Of a DNA stretch of 64,000 nt, positions 25,358 to 34,838 are shown piece after piece. The translations under genes and the position numbers were made by a program. The stretch is from positions 124,001-188,000 of the forward strand of contig NZ_JAOQNX010000005.1 of assembly GCF_025961575.1 (NCBI RefSeq), read 5' to 3'. Source of the DNA: Rhodoblastus acidophilus (GTDB taxonomy: Bacteria > Pseudomonadota > Alphaproteobacteria > Rhizobiales > Beijerinckiaceae). The notes under the pieces are model-generated. The model was not told where the DNA came from and made no database searches. It worked only from the letters and a program-made list of their open reading frames with translations. Position 1 is the stretch's first letter, and each line of letters opens with the position of its first letter.

Positions 25358-25641
25358 GGCGCCTCTCCAAATTCCTGGACGGGATCGACGCCCATGGCGC
25401 GGATCTGGTCGCGCGCCTCCGGGCTGACATTGATGAACGTGAGGGCGACGGAATCGGCGCGCCAGCTGCGCGCCGCCGACAGCAGGGTTTGCAGGCCCTG
25501 GGCGCCGATCCGGCGCAGCGGCGCCGCATCGAGCGTCAGCGGGGCGTAGCGCAGGTCGCAAAGCGCGTTGGCGAGATGGACCGCGGCGTCGGCGTCGAGC
25601 GCGGGCGGCAGAGCGAGCATGGGGGGCGTTTCGGTGGTCAC
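25354..25641 (-). CDS. STAS-domain protein of the chemotaxis operon
   Basis: 95-residue single STAS domain, related to anti-sigma-factor antagonists. The central pattern is LDADAAVHLANALCDLRYAPLTLDAAPLRRIGAQGLQTLL; the position where SpoIIAA-like proteins have the phosphorylated Ser (D-x-S-G) is RRIGAQG, so phosphorylation of the usual kind is not expected. It lies between the receptor gene (3-base gap) and cheY (ATGA overlap). STAS proteins of this type are regular members of alphaproteobacterial and pseudomonad-like che operons, with poorly defined function. Confidence 0.88.
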   Translation of the reverse strand: MTTETPPMLALPPALDADAAVHLANALCDLRYAPLTLDAAPLRRIGAQGLQTLLSAARSWRADSVALTFINVSPEARDQIRAMGVDPVQEFGEAP

Positions 25642-25644
25642 GGC

Positions 25645-27372
25645 TCAGAACTCCCGCCAGTCCTGATCGTCGTCCTCGACAAGCCGACGCGAGGCGCCGA
25701 CCGCGGCTTTCAGCAGCGCGCGCTGGGCGCGGGCGGGCGGGGGCGCAGAGGTGCGGAAGGCGTGGGGCGCCGTCTTCTCCAGCTCGCGGCGCAGCCGTTC
25801 CGGGGCGCGGCGCCGCGCGCCTTCTTGCGCGTGAAAAATCCGGAATTCGGAAATCATCGTCGCCAGACGGTCGGTCTCCTGGGCGAGCGACTGGCTCGCC
25901 GCCGTCGCCTCCTCCGACATGGCGGCGTTTTGCTGGGTGACCTGGTCCATCTGGTTGACGGCGGTGTTGACCTGTTGCAGGCCGGTCGCCTGTTCCTCGG
26001 CGCTGGCGGCGATGTCGGTGATGACGCCGGCGATTTCGCCGACCCGGCCCTCGATCTGCGACAAAGCCTTGCCGGTCTCGGCGACCAGCGACACGCCTTC
26101 GCTGACCTGGGCGCCGGAGGTGGAGATCAAATCCTTGATCTCCTTGGCGGCCTCGGCCGAACGCTGCGCCAGGGCGCGCACTTCCGAGGCGACGACGGCG
26201 AAACCGCGCCCGGCGTCGCCGGCGCGCGCCGCCTCGACCCCGGCGTTCAGCGCCAGAAGGTTTGTCTGGAAGGCGATCTCGTCGATCACGCCGATGATCT
26301 GGCTGATCTGGCGCGAGGATTTCTCGATCTTGCTCATGGCGTCCACCGCCTTGCGCACGATGGCGCCGCCGTGCTCGGCGTCGACCCGGGCGCCGGCCAC
26401 GGATTCGCGGGCGATGCGGGCGCCGGCGGCGGTCTTGTTCACCGTGGCGGTGATCTGGTCGAGCGCGGCGGCGGTCTCCTCAAGGCTCGCCGCCTGCTGC
26501 TCGGTGCGCCGCGACAAATCGTTGGAGGCGATGGCGATTTCCTCGGAGCCGGAATGCACCGCATCGGTGGAGGCGCGCACCGCCTCGAAGGCCGCCGCGA
26601 GCTGTTCCACCGCCTCGTTGAAATCGGCCTGGACCTGGGCGTAGGCCTCCGGCAGGCGCTCGGTGATGTGATAGGTGAGGTCCTTTTCCGCCAGTTTCGC
26701 CAGTCCGGCGCCGATGGTGCGCGCCACCGTGGAGCGTTCGCCAGCGAGCGCCTCGGCCTCGGCGGCCTTGCGCGCCGCCTCGGCCTGCGCCTTGATCTCG
26801 CTCTCGCGCGCGGCCGCCTCCGCCTCCTGGCGCTTGCGCGCCTCCTCGGCCGCCTCGATATAGATCGAAATCGACAGGTCCATGTCGAGATAGACGCCCT
26901 TGAGCATCGCGCTCAGCGACGCGCCCACCTCGTCCGCCTTGGGGCCGCCCAGGGCGAATTTCGGCCAGAGCTCCTTGACCACGGCCGTGACCAGGCGCTC
27001 GGTGATCAGGGCGTAGCCGCCAATGTACCAGCGCGGCTCCAGGCCGATGCGCGCGTGAATCTCGCCGATGCGGCGCACCTTGTCGTAATAGGTCTGATCG
27101 AACTGGCCGGAGCTGATCGCGCCCCAATGGCCGGCCTGCCGGGACTTGGCGCTGGCGATGCCGCTCTCGCTGGAAAAGAATTTTCGCGTTTCCGGGGTCG
27201 CGCGCACCTGCTCGTAGAAGGCGTCGAGCGCGCCGGGCAGCTCGCGTTCGATCAGGGGCTTGATCTTGCGCACGGCCGCGCTGGCGCCCGCATCCATCTG
27301 CATGAACCGCAATCTGTCGTTCAAGGCGTCCGCGTGGTGGTTCATGGCGGCCGCATGTGTGGGCTGGTTCAT
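25645..27372 (-). CDS. Soluble globin-coupled methyl-accepting chemotaxis protein
   Basis: 575-residue cytoplasmic chemoreceptor without transmembrane helices. Residues about 20-185 form a protoglobin-type sensor (HemAT-like): LRFMQMD opening, [17 protein letters not shown], and [18 protein letters not shown], which contains the proximal-His region; haem and oxygen sensing are expected from the family. A charged coiled linker and HAMP-like segment lead to the signalling domain with the hairpin tip [20 protein letters not shown] and [17 protein letters not shown]. The C-terminus is DWREF, matching the xWxxF pentapeptide that recruits CheR/CheB. The start at 27372 is a choice among in-frame ATGs (27345 also possible). 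First gene of the che operon; an FNR-type box lies 155 bases upstream. Confidence 0.92.
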   Translation of the reverse strand: MNQPTHAAAMNHHADALNDRLRFMQMDAGASAAVRKIKPLIERELPGALDAFYEQVRATPETRKFFSSESGIASAKSRQAGHWGAISSGQFDQTYYDKVRRIGEIHARIGLEPRWYIGGYALITERLVTAVVKELWPKFALGGPKADEVGASLSAMLKGVYLDMDLSISIYIEAAEEARKRQEAEAAARESEIKAQAEAARKAAEAEALAGERSTVARTIGAGLAKLAEKDLTYHITERLPEAYAQVQADFNEAVEQLAAAFEAVRASTDAVHSGSEEIAIASNDLSRRTEQQAASLEETAAALDQITATVNKTAAGARIARESVAGARVDAEHGGAIVRKAVDAMSKIEKSSRQISQIIGVIDEIAFQTNLLALNAGVEAARAGDAGRGFAVVASEVRALAQRSAEAAKEIKDLISTSGAQVSEGVSLVAETGKALSQIEGRVGEIAGVITDIAASAEEQATGLQQVNTAVNQMDQVTQQNAAMSEEATAASQSLAQETDRLATMISEFRIFHAQEGARRRAPERLRRELEKTAPHAFRTSAPPPARAQRALLKAAVGASRRLVEDDDQDWREF

Positions 27373-27526
27373 GTCCGAGGTCTCGAGGCGCGCGTGCGGC
27401 GGAGGCCAGGGCGGGGGCGCTGGCCTTGGGAGTCGGGAATTTCGGGACATGCCGCTGCGGCGGCGGGACCGGACGGCTTCATGCCTCGTGACGTCGCCGG
27501 AAGCGCGCCTGTGCCGATCGCCTGCA

Positions 27527-27540
27527 TTGATACAGATCAA
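27527..27540. promoter_or_regulatory. FNR/FixK-type binding site upstream of the che operon
   Basis: TTGATACAGATCAA is a perfect TTGAT-N4-ATCAA palindrome, the consensus for FNR/FixK/Anr regulators. It lies in the 240-base gap before the globin-coupled receptor gene. With class II geometry (centre near -41.5) transcription would start near 27492, leaving a leader of about 120 bases. No other FNR site was seen in this cluster. Confidence 0.8.
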
Positions 27541-27612
27541 AACTTGCGCCGCTATTAATGGCGTCGCAAAAACTGGAGCTGCGGAGGCGCGAATCGGGCG
27601 CGAAAGCCGGTC

Positions 27613-29727
27613 TCAGGCGTCGAGGGGAATGGCGATGCGCAGCGCGCCCCAGTGCTGGCCGCGAATGGCGATCGGCATGGAAATGTCCTTCATCATCTCG
27701 ATTGCGCCGTCGCCGAGGTCGCGCGGGTAGGATTGCACCAGCGCCTCCTGGAGATTGCGCGCCGCCGCGAGGCCGGCGCGGTCGTCGAAAATCCGGCGGT
27801 TGCGCGCGTGGCGCGCGTTCCACACGGGATCGTCGCCCTGGGGCTGCGACCACTTCTTGTTGTGGACCGGGACGTAGCCGTTGCGGTCGGTGGCGATGCA
27901 GAAGGCCAGCCGCGGCTCCTCCGCGAGCCCGCCCTCCAGGATCGGCGGCAGGATGCGTTCGAGCAGCTCCAGCGACGGGGTCGCGACCTGTTCGGGATTG
28001 GCGCCCGGCAGGGGGACGTATTCGGTGCTGAACAGGTCTTCGAGCGAAATCTCGCCGCGCGCCACCGCCTGCTCCATGGCGTCGCGCACCTGGTCGCGGC
28101 GCCGGGCCGCCAGCGCCCGCAGTGGCGCGTCCGTCTCGATCGCGCGGGCGACCAGCGCCGCGAGCGCCTCGCGCTGGGCGTTCGACAGCGCGACGAATTC
28201 GATGTGCAGCACGTCGGGATCGCGCCCGCGGGTCTTGCCCTGGGTCGCGCCGAGTCCGGGAATGTCGAGGATGGCGTCGGAGTCCTCGTCGAGTCCGTGC
28301 CCGGCGATCCACAGGGAGCAGCCGCCTTCGGAAATCTCGAGCGTCGAGACGTCGCGGCGCAGGCCGCCGCATTCGACGCTGACGCGCAGCTTGACGGGAA
28401 CGCGCGGGTGGCGGCGCGTGTCCACCCCCAGGAAGCCGCGCACCGTGATGGTGAGGCGGTTGGTGAGGCCGCGCAGCAGGCCCGCCACCTTGGCGCCGAA
28501 ATCCTGCACATTCCCGGCTATGGCCTCGATTTCGATGACGCCGGCGGTGAACATGCGCGCGCTGCGGCTGAGATCATTGGCGTTGGTCGCCGCCGTCCGG
28601 GCGTTGACGGCGATTTCGTCGAGCTGGGCCACCTGATGGGCCGCGTGGCTGGCGACGCCGCGCGCCATGCCGTCCATGTCGCCGATCATCTCGCCCACCC
28701 GCGCCAGCGCCGCCGAGGTGGCGTCCGTCGCCGTGACGATTTCGGCGATCTGCTCGGAAATGTCCTTGGCCGCGACGGCGGTGCGCTGGGACAATTGCTT
28801 GACCTCCGCCGCCACCACGGCGAAGCCGCGCCCGGCCTCGCCGGCGCGCGACGCCTCGATGGCCGCGTTCAGCGCCAGCAGATTGGTTTGCGCGGAAATG
28901 GCGCCGATCAGCCTGACGATTTCCGCCACTCTGTTCGCCGTTTCCGTCAGCCGCGCCATGCGCCGCGCCGCCTCCTCGGAGACGGCCACCGCTTCGCTCG
29001 CCCGGCGCGAGGTCTCTTCGGCCTGGTCGCCGACCTCGCGGCTGCTGCCCTGCACGTCCTCGATCGCCGAAGCCACCGACTTGATCTCGTCGCGGTTGCT
29101 GCGCGAATTGCCTTCCATCATTTCGAAGCCGCGCCGCAGCTCCTCGACCGAGCGCGACAATTCCCCGACGATCTCGGTGAGGTCGCCGGCGCGCGATTTC
29201 GCGGTGTGATGCGCGACGCGCACCTCCTCCTCCACCGACTTGACCATGTGCTGGGCGCTCTGCTCCACCATCTGGTCCTCGGCGTTCTCGACGAAGGCGG
29301 CGAGCGCCAGCTCCATGTCGGCGAACAGGGCGCGCGCCAGCGCGCTCAGGGTGGCGCTGGATTCGCCCGCGGCGCGCTCCACCAGCGCTTCGAAGAAGAA
29401 CAGATAGCTTTGCAGGTAGAACCGGGCGGAAACCCCGGCCTTGGCGTGGGCCTCGCCGATCCGGCGCGCCCGCGCCGCATAGGCCTCGCCGCCTTGTGCG
29501 GTCAGGAGGTCGCGCCAGCGCTCGACCTGCGCCTGCTTCAGCGCCGCCGCATCGCCGCGCGTCAGCAGCGCCAGCTCCGGGTCCGTCGCGAATTTTTCGT
29601 GATAGGCCTCCACCACCGCGCCCAATTGGGGAATCAGGCGCGCGGCCACTCGTTCGAGCGACGCGGCGCCGAGGTTTCCGACGCTGGAGGCCTTGCCCGC
29701 GGCGCGCAGGCGAGAAAAGGACGGCAT
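27613..29727 (-). CDS. Globin-coupled MCP with PilZ and C-terminal sensor-like domains
   Basis: 704-residue soluble receptor. Residues about 15-165: protoglobin-like sensor ([36 protein letters not shown]). About 190-400: signalling region with [19 protein letters not shown] and [18 protein letters not shown]. About 425-520: PilZ domain ([14 protein letters not shown], then [11 protein letters not shown]), although the usual Asp/Asn of the DxSxxG motif is Glu, so c-di-GMP binding is plausible but not certain. About 590-704: a domain with [20 protein letters not shown] and [11 protein letters not shown], a Cache-like fold seen at the end of some alphaproteobacterial receptors. No CheR pentapeptide. 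It could join oxygen and c-di-GMP signals. It precedes the che operon but is separated by the FNR box. Confidence 0.88.
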   Translation of the reverse strand: MPSFSRLRAAGKASSVGNLGAASLERVAARLIPQLGAVVEAYHEKFATDPELALLTRGDAAALKQAQVERWRDLLTAQGGEAYAARARRIGEAHAKAGVSARFYLQSYLFFFEALVERAAGESSATLSALARALFADMELALAAFVENAEDQMVEQSAQHMVKSVEEEVRVAHHTAKSRAGDLTEIVGELSRSVEELRRGFEMMEGNSRSNRDEIKSVASAIEDVQGSSREVGDQAEETSRRASEAVAVSEEAARRMARLTETANRVAEIVRLIGAISAQTNLLALNAAIEASRAGEAGRGFAVVAAEVKQLSQRTAVAAKDISEQIAEIVTATDATSAALARVGEMIGDMDGMARGVASHAAHQVAQLDEIAVNARTAATNANDLSRSARMFTAGVIEIEAIAGNVQDFGAKVAGLLRGLTNRLTITVRGFLGVDTRRHPRVPVKLRVSVECGGLRRDVSTLEISEGGCSLWIAGHGLDEDSDAILDIPGLGATQGKTRGRDPDVLHIEFVALSNAQREALAALVARAIETDAPLRALAARRRDQVRDAMEQAVARGEISLEDLFSTEYVPLPGANPEQVATPSLELLERILPPILEGGLAEEPRLAFCIATDRNGYVPVHNKKWSQPQGDDPVWNARHARNRRIFDDRAGLAAARNLQEALVQSYPRDLGDGAIEMMKDISMPIAIRGQHWGALRIAIPLDA

Positions 29728-29793
29728 GGCGAGCCCGAATTAAGGAAACCCGCCGACGAAACCATCGCAGACTGGCGCGAACCTTGTCGGGGC

Positions 29794-30180
29794 CTAAAGG
29801 GCGGGCGTGGACAGGGCGACGACAGCCGGGTGGCGCTGGGCGAGGCGGCGCTGCGCGGCGGCGACGCGGGCCAGCGCCTCGATATCCACAGATTTGTCGA
29901 CGAAAATATAGTGGAGGTCGGCGAAAACGTCGGGTTCGGGCGGCTGGTGCGAATAGAGGATGACCTCGGCGCCGCGCGCCGACAGCGAGCGCACCAGATG
30001 CGCCGCATCCTGCTCGCCAGCGAAATCGACCACGGCGACGGAGACCTGATGCATGTCGAGCAGGCGGGAGGCCATGGCGGCGTTGCTGACGATCTGGATG
30101 TCGGCGATGCCGCGATGGCGCAAGGCCCGGGCGACCGACCGCGAAATCTCAGAATCCCTCTCGCAAAGCAACGTGCACAT
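29794..30180 (-). CDS. Receiver-like protein
   Basis: 128-residue stand-alone domain with the alternating strand-helix pattern of CheY: MCTLLCERDSEISRSVARAL, VAVVDFAGEQDAAHLV (possible phospho-acceptor Asp), VILYSHQPPEP (Ser at the Thr position) and YIFVDKSVDIEALARV (Lys). The acidic pair is reduced to ERD. It may be a divergent or non-phosphorylated receiver. It lies 66 bases before the PilZ-containing receptor and likely shares its transcript, so it is probably part of the same signalling system. Divergent from malQ. Confidence 0.72.
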   Translation of the reverse strand: MCTLLCERDSEISRSVARALRHRGIADIQIVSNAAMASRLLDMHQVSVAVVDFAGEQDAAHLVRSLSARGAEVILYSHQPPEPDVFADLHYIFVDKSVDIEALARVAAAQRRLAQRHPAVVALSTPAL

Positions 30181-30382
30181 GGTTTGTTCGCCCTGGCCGA
30201 TAGGATTTCCTATGACGCAACTGTAAAAATTGGATGTCAGTTTTGTTGTCAGCGCATGCTACCACATGTTCGGGAAAGCGAGAGTCCTTTTTTGCGACGC
30301 ACAATCAAAGAGAAAGCCTTGCTCTTGCATTGCCTTCTCGCCTCGCGCATCGTTCCGCTGGTAAGGGGACGGGAGGCAAATC

Positions 30383-32419
30383 ATGTCGGACGAAGGGCTC
30401 GAAGACCTCGCAACCCGCGCAGGCGTCTCAATTTTTTGGCGTGACCAGAGCGGCGCCGACCGTCGCGTTTCCGCCGAGAGTCTGCGCGCCATTCTCGCCG
30501 CTTTGGGGCTGCCCGCGTCAAATCAAAGTGACTTGCGGCATTCCCTGAACCGGCTCGCGGATGAAGGCGCGAAACGCGACGTTTTCGCCGTGCGCGTCGG
30601 GGAAAAAATCCCGCTGCCGCTCGCGGGCGCGGCGCCGGTCGAGGCGACGCTCGAGGACGGAACGCGCCGCGTGATCGCGCCGGTCGAGACGGACTCAGGT
30701 CTCGCCCTTCCAGGCTTCGACACGCCCGGCTACCATCGCCTGCATCTGCCCGGCGGCGAGCGCCTGATCGCCGTCGCGCCGGAGCGTTGCACGACTTTTT
30801 CTGACCTGAGCGGCGGCGCGTCCGGCTGGGGGCTCGCGGCGCAGGTCTATTCGCTGCGCGCCGAGCATGATTGCGGCATCGGCGATTTCGCCGGCGTCGC
30901 CGCGCTGGCGGGCTCGGCGGCGCGGCTCGGCGCCGATTTCCTGGCGATTTCTCCGGTTCACGCGCTGTTCGGCGCGACGCCCGACCATTACAGCCCCTAT
31001 TCGCCCTCGACGCGGCTGTTTTACAATCCGCTTTGCGCCAACCCGTCGCTGGTTTTTTCCAAGACCTTGATCGGGCGCGCGGTCCAGGCCGCCGGTCTGG
31101 GGGCGCGCGTGAAAGCGCTGTCGGAGGCGGCGCAGATCGATTGGCCGGCGGGCCATGCGGCCAAGCGCGCGCTGTTTCGCGCCCTGTTCGACCTGCTGCC
31201 GCAGGCGAGCGAGAAAATTCGCGCGGATTTCCGCGCCTTTCGCGACGGCGCCTCCGACCTGTTGAAGGATTTCGCGCTGTTCGAGGTTTTGCACGGCCTC
31301 CAGTCCGGCGCCGATCCGGCGCTGTGGAGCTGGCGGCGCTGGCCCAAGTGGTTTGGGCCGCGCGAGGCGAAAAAGAACGCCGCCGTCGATCCGCTCGACA
31401 TCGAGTTCCAGATTTTCCTGCAATGGCTGGTCAGCCGCAGCTATGGCGCGGCGCAGCGCGCCTGCCGCGACGCCGGCATGCGCGCCGGGCTGATCGCCGA
31501 CCTCGCCATCGGCATCGACCCCAGCGGCGCCCACGCCTGGGCGCGTCCCGACGAGGTTTTGCAGGGACTGACCATCGGGGCGCCGCCGGATTATTATTCC
31601 GCGGAGGGGCAGAACTGGGGGCTGACCGGCTTTTCGCCGCGTGGGCTCGCGGCGAAGAATTTCGCGCCCTTCATCGAGACTTTGCGCGCCAATCTCCGCC
31701 ATTCCGGGGGGCTGCGCATCGACCATGTCATGGGCCTGAGCCGGCTGTGGCTCATTCCCGAGGGCGGCGGCGCGCTCGACGGCGCCTATGTCGATTATCC
31801 CGCCAAAACCCTTTACCGGCTGGCGGCGCTGGAATCCTGGCGCCATGGCGCGCTGGTGATCGGCGAGGATCTGGGCACCCTGCCGATGGGCTACCAGGAC
31901 CATCTCGCGGCGCAGGGGGTGGCGGGGATGCGCGTGTTGCGCTTCGAGCGCGACGCCAATGGCTTCAGGCCGCCCGAAAGCTGGTCGCCGCAGGCGGCGG
32001 CGCTGACCTCGACCCATGACATGATTTCCACCGCCGGCTGGTGGAAGGGCGCCGACATCGAGGGCGAGGCGGATCGGCAAAAGCTCGAGGACATTCGCGC
32101 CTGGGATCGCGGCCTGCTCTGGTGGGCGTTCCAGCAGGCCGGCGTCGCGCCCGCGGGCGAGCGCCCCGCGCCGGACGACGCCGAACCGGTGGTGGACGCC
32201 GCGCTGTGCTTTGTCGCCAAAACGCCCTGCGTGTTGAAGCTGATCGCTCTGGAGGACGCGCTCGCCAGCGACGTTCAGCCCAATGTTCCCGGCACCACCG
32301 TGGAAAAGCCGAACTGGCGGCACCGGTTCGTCACGCCGGCCGGCGACCTGCTCGACGAGGCCGCGCGCGCCCGGCTGGCGCGCCTCGGTCCGCCGCGCGC
32401 TTCTCCAGAGAAACCATAG
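30383..32419 (+). CDS. malQ: 4-alpha-glucanotransferase (amylomaltase)
   Basis: 678-residue cytoplasmic GH77 enzyme that transfers glucan chains between maltodextrins or glycogen-derived oligosaccharides. An N-terminal extra domain (about 1-140, LATRAGVSIFWRDQSGADRR) is as in E. coli-type MalQ. Then come WGLAAQVYSLRAEHDCGIGDFA, YSPYSPSTRLFYNPL (the 250-loop region), FFLQW-like IFLQWLVSRS, nucleophile in GGLRIDHVMGLSRLWLIP, acid/base Glu in VIGEDLGTLP and transition-state Asp in TSTHDMIST. All catalytic residues are present. Length is usual. No other glycogen gene is adjacent. Confidence 0.95.
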   Translation: MSDEGLEDLATRAGVSIFWRDQSGADRRVSAESLRAILAALGLPASNQSDLRHSLNRLADEGAKRDVFAVRVGEKIPLPLAGAAPVEATLEDGTRRVIAPVETDSGLALPGFDTPGYHRLHLPGGERLIAVAPERCTTFSDLSGGASGWGLAAQVYSLRAEHDCGIGDFAGVAALAGSAARLGADFLAISPVHALFGATPDHYSPYSPSTRLFYNPLCANPSLVFSKTLIGRAVQAAGLGARVKALSEAAQIDWPAGHAAKRALFRALFDLLPQASEKIRADFRAFRDGASDLLKDFALFEVLHGLQSGADPALWSWRRWPKWFGPREAKKNAAVDPLDIEFQIFLQWLVSRSYGAAQRACRDAGMRAGLIADLAIGIDPSGAHAWARPDEVLQGLTIGAPPDYYSAEGQNWGLTGFSPRGLAAKNFAPFIETLRANLRHSGGLRIDHVMGLSRLWLIPEGGGALDGAYVDYPAKTLYRLAALESWRHGALVIGEDLGTLPMGYQDHLAAQGVAGMRVLRFERDANGFRPPESWSPQAAALTSTHDMISTAGWWKGADIEGEADRQKLEDIRAWDRGLLWWAFQQAGVAPAGERPAPDDAEPVVDAALCFVAKTPCVLKLIALEDALASDVQPNVPGTTVEKPNWRHRFVTPAGDLLDEAARARLARLGPPRASPEKP

Positions 32420-32638
32420 GGTTTCCCCCTCGGATTCCATGGGTTTCCCTGGGGAATGCGGGGCGCGGCGCCGGGAGGCGCCCAATAATGTGACATTTAA
32501 GCAACGTGGCTGAGCCAACTCACCCATTGCGGTGAAAACTGGTCAAAAACTAGGCAAATGCCCAAGTCTTGACCTTGAGAGCTTGGCGGTTGCGGGGGCA
32601 TGTTCGCTTCACCGAGTTTTTCCAAATCGGAGAAGAAT

Positions 32639-33619
32639 ATGAACAAGATCTCCATCGCCGCCGCTGTGCTGGCGATTTCCGCCGGATCGGCCTTCGCCGG
32701 CGACCTGCCGAGCAGCAAGTCTGCCCCGATCGCTCCGGTCGTCACCGTCAGCCCCTGGGACTTCGACATCGGCGCCACCCTGACCTCGGACTACCTGTTC
32801 CGCGGCCTCACGCAGTCCAACCACCAGCCGTCCCTGTGGGGCCGCGCTGAACTGCGCTACAACGTCAACCCGAACTGGCAGTTCTACATCGGAACGTCGG
32901 CCGAATCGATCAAGTTCACCAACAATGCCTTCCCGGTCGGCTCGCCGGCGGTTGAGATCGACGGCTCCGGCGGCGTCCGCGGCACGTTCGACAAGTTCGC
33001 CTTCGACTTCGGCGCGATCGGCTACGGCTATCCCGACTCGCCCACCGGCACCCAGACCATTCTGCTTGGCCCGACGCTGACCCCGACCACCATCGGTCTG
33101 TCCCCGCGCAACCCGACCTTCTTCGAACTCTACTTCAAGCCCACCTATACGGTGAACGACTGGCTGACCGTCGGCCTGAACGAGTTCTACACCCCCAGCT
33201 ATCTGAACACCGGCGCCTACGGCAACTACCTGTCGGGCACCGTCAAGCTCTCCGGCCAAGGCGATCTCTCCGCCTTCGCCGTGTCGGGTGAGTTCGGCCG
33301 CCAGTGGCTCGGCACCGTCGACAACGTGTACAGCGGCAACAATCCCGCCAACTACACCTATATCGGCTACGCCAACGGCCAGCTGCCCAGCTACAACTAC
33401 TGGAACGCCGGCGTGTCCTACACCTGGAAGTTCGCCACGCTCGACCTGCGTTACTACGGCACCTCGCTGAGCCCGTCGCAGGCCTACATTCTCACCGGCA
33501 TCCCGAACGCGAGCTACGTGGCCGGCGGCAGCACGGTCTACACCCAGACCTCCGCCTATGCCAACCAGCGCTTCGTCGCGACCCTCTCCTTCGACCTGAC
33601 CTCGAAGGACCTCAAGTAA
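32639..33619 (+). CDS. TorF-family putative porin
   Basis: 326-residue outer-membrane barrel protein. Signal peptide MNKISIAAAVLAISAGSAFA is followed by PWDFDIGATLTSDYLFRGLTQ, the hallmark opening of the Gcw_chp/TorF family (SDYxFRGxS). The rest is alternating beta strands with aromatic residues (YIGYANGQLPSYNYWNAGVS, LDLRYYGTSLSPSQAY). Ribosome site GGAGAAGA fixes the ATG at 32639. Codon use is strongly biased to C-ending codons (AAC, TAC, TTC), more so than the neighbours, which suggests high expression. A strong terminator follows. Substrate unknown. Confidence 0.88.
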   Translation: MNKISIAAAVLAISAGSAFAGDLPSSKSAPIAPVVTVSPWDFDIGATLTSDYLFRGLTQSNHQPSLWGRAELRYNVNPNWQFYIGTSAESIKFTNNAFPVGSPAVEIDGSGGVRGTFDKFAFDFGAIGYGYPDSPTGTQTILLGPTLTPTTIGLSPRNPTFFELYFKPTYTVNDWLTVGLNEFYTPSYLNTGAYGNYLSGTVKLSGQGDLSAFAVSGEFGRQWLGTVDNVYSGNNPANYTYIGYANGQLPSYNYWNAGVSYTWKFATLDLRYYGTSLSPSQAYILTGIPNASYVAGGSTVYTQTSAYANQRFVATLSFDLTSKDLK

Positions 33620-33670
33620 TCCGGGTTCCCGTCGGCGCGAAAAGCCGGCGGTTCTCTCCCCGAGACCTTT

Positions 33671-33701
33671 ACGCCCGGTCGCGAGACCGGGCGTTTCTTT
33701 T
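33671..33701 (+). terminator. Strong Rho-independent terminator after the TorF porin
   Basis: ACGCCCGGTC (33671-33680), GCGA loop, GACCGGGCGT (33685-33694), then TTCTTTT. Perfect 10-bp stem with a tetraloop and T-run, 51 bases after the porin stop codon. Confidence 0.92.
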
Positions 33702-33881
33702 GGCTTGGCTTCGTTTGGCGGGGGAACGCAAACAGCTGGCGGGATGCGCGAGCGCTGTTTTCGGTCATCGCGCCTTGCGGCGCCGCGTGGATGGCCGGGA
33801 CGACGCCCGGCCATGACGACACAGAGTGGCGTGGCAAAAGGGACAGGCTTGTCTTGGCCGTGGTGAAGCGCCGCCGGCGCG

Positions 33882-34442
33882 TCACCCTTCGAGTTCGGAA
33901 TCCCAATACAAAAAGTCGTGCCAGGTCTTGTGCAGCTCGCTGTTCGCCTGGGGCAGGCGGCGGGCGATCATGTCGAGCTGGAACGGGCTCGGCTCGAACG
34001 GCGCGCGCCGCAGCTTCAGGCCCGCCTGGCGCGCGGTCATGTCGGCTTTCAGCAGGTTGTCGCGCTGGCAGCAGGTGACGATATTGGTCCAGCTCGTCTG
34101 TCCGCCCTTTGATCGCGGAGTCACGTGGTCGAAGGTCAGGTCCTTGGCCAGCCCCTTCTGGCCGCAATATTGGCAGGTGAACTCGTCGCGCAGAAACACG
34201 TGGTAGCGGGTGAAGGCGATGCTCTTGCGCCGGTGATAGTTTTTCAGCGCCACAACCGAGGGCACTTCATAGGACTTGTCGGCGGAATGCACGCGCACGT
34301 CATCGTAATGGGCGATCGGATAGACGCGGCCCTTCAGCAGCGCGACCAGCGCGTCCTGCCAGCTCCAGATCGACAAGGGCGCCCAGCTCACCGGCTGCAT
34401 GTCGGCGTTGAGGACGAGCGTGCGGAGATTGGCGACGTTCAC
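33882..34442 (-). CDS. HNH endonuclease-family protein
   Basis: 186-residue protein with a zinc-finger-type HNH domain: FTCQYCGQKGLAKDLTFDHV (CxxC and the first His), TPRSKGGQTSWTNIVTCCQRDN (second C-x-C-like pair and Asn), NLLKADMTARQAGLKL. The N-terminal part LRTLVLNADMQPVSWAPLSIW with YHRRKSIAFTRYHVFLRDEF is the form found throughout Alphaproteobacteria as a single-copy chromosomal gene. Its role is unknown, and it is not part of a restriction system here. A GTG start at 34442 is chosen because AAGGAGG lies at the right distance; the longer frame upstream is GC-rich noise. Confidence 0.9.
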   Translation of the reverse strand: MNVANLRTLVLNADMQPVSWAPLSIWSWQDALVALLKGRVYPIAHYDDVRVHSADKSYEVPSVVALKNYHRRKSIAFTRYHVFLRDEFTCQYCGQKGLAKDLTFDHVTPRSKGGQTSWTNIVTCCQRDNLLKADMTARQAGLKLRRAPFEPSPFQLDMIARRLPQANSELHKTWHDFLYWDSELEG

Positions 34443-34838
34443 CGCGCCCTCCTTCTCTTGGAAAGCGCGCAAAGCTTGGAAAGCGCGGACAGTTTGGCTG
34501 GTGGCGGCGTCTCCGCATCGATCCCGGGGGAAGAATGCAGAAACCCGACGCTCATTCCGCCCTCGGAGTCCGATGCGGCGGAAGGGTGTGCGGCAGCGGC
34601 GCGAGGGACAGTTCGAGGAACGGCGCGACCTGGGTCGCGTCCCTGGAACACTCGCACATGGGCATGTCGTCAAACATGATGCGCCGCCTCAGTATACCGA
34701 ACCGGGACAAGAGTCCACCGGTCGATTCCCTGCGGCAATAGTCTACAAGGCGGGTGACGCCTTTGTGAAGACCGCGTTAAGATTTTGTTGATTCATCTCA
34801 ATGCGGCTGATCCGCACAGTCCCTTTGGGAGCGCGGTT
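34443..34838. other. Intergenic region between HNH gene and 3-hydroxyacyl-CoA dehydrogenase gene
   Basis: About 396 bases, with the ribosome site of the HNH gene at the low end. Several short frames run through it but none has a ribosome site or a recognisable product. CGCGGTTTCACCGCG (34832-34846) is a small palindrome across the dehydrogenase stop codon, without a T-run. Nothing else was recognised. Confidence 0.5.

Noticed and set aside
25489-27558. 689-residue plus-strand ORF
   Set aside because: Antisense to the globin-coupled receptor and STAS genes; Gly/Arg/Leu-rich shadow frame.
30695-32527. 610-residue minus-strand ORF
   Set aside because: Antisense to malQ, whose catalytic motifs are intact; product is Arg/Gly/Gln-rich with no family.
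34443-34838. Possible tRNA or small RNA in the gap before the HNH gene
   Set aside because: A short GGTCGATTCC stretch recalls a T-loop but no cloverleaf arms can be drawn around it.
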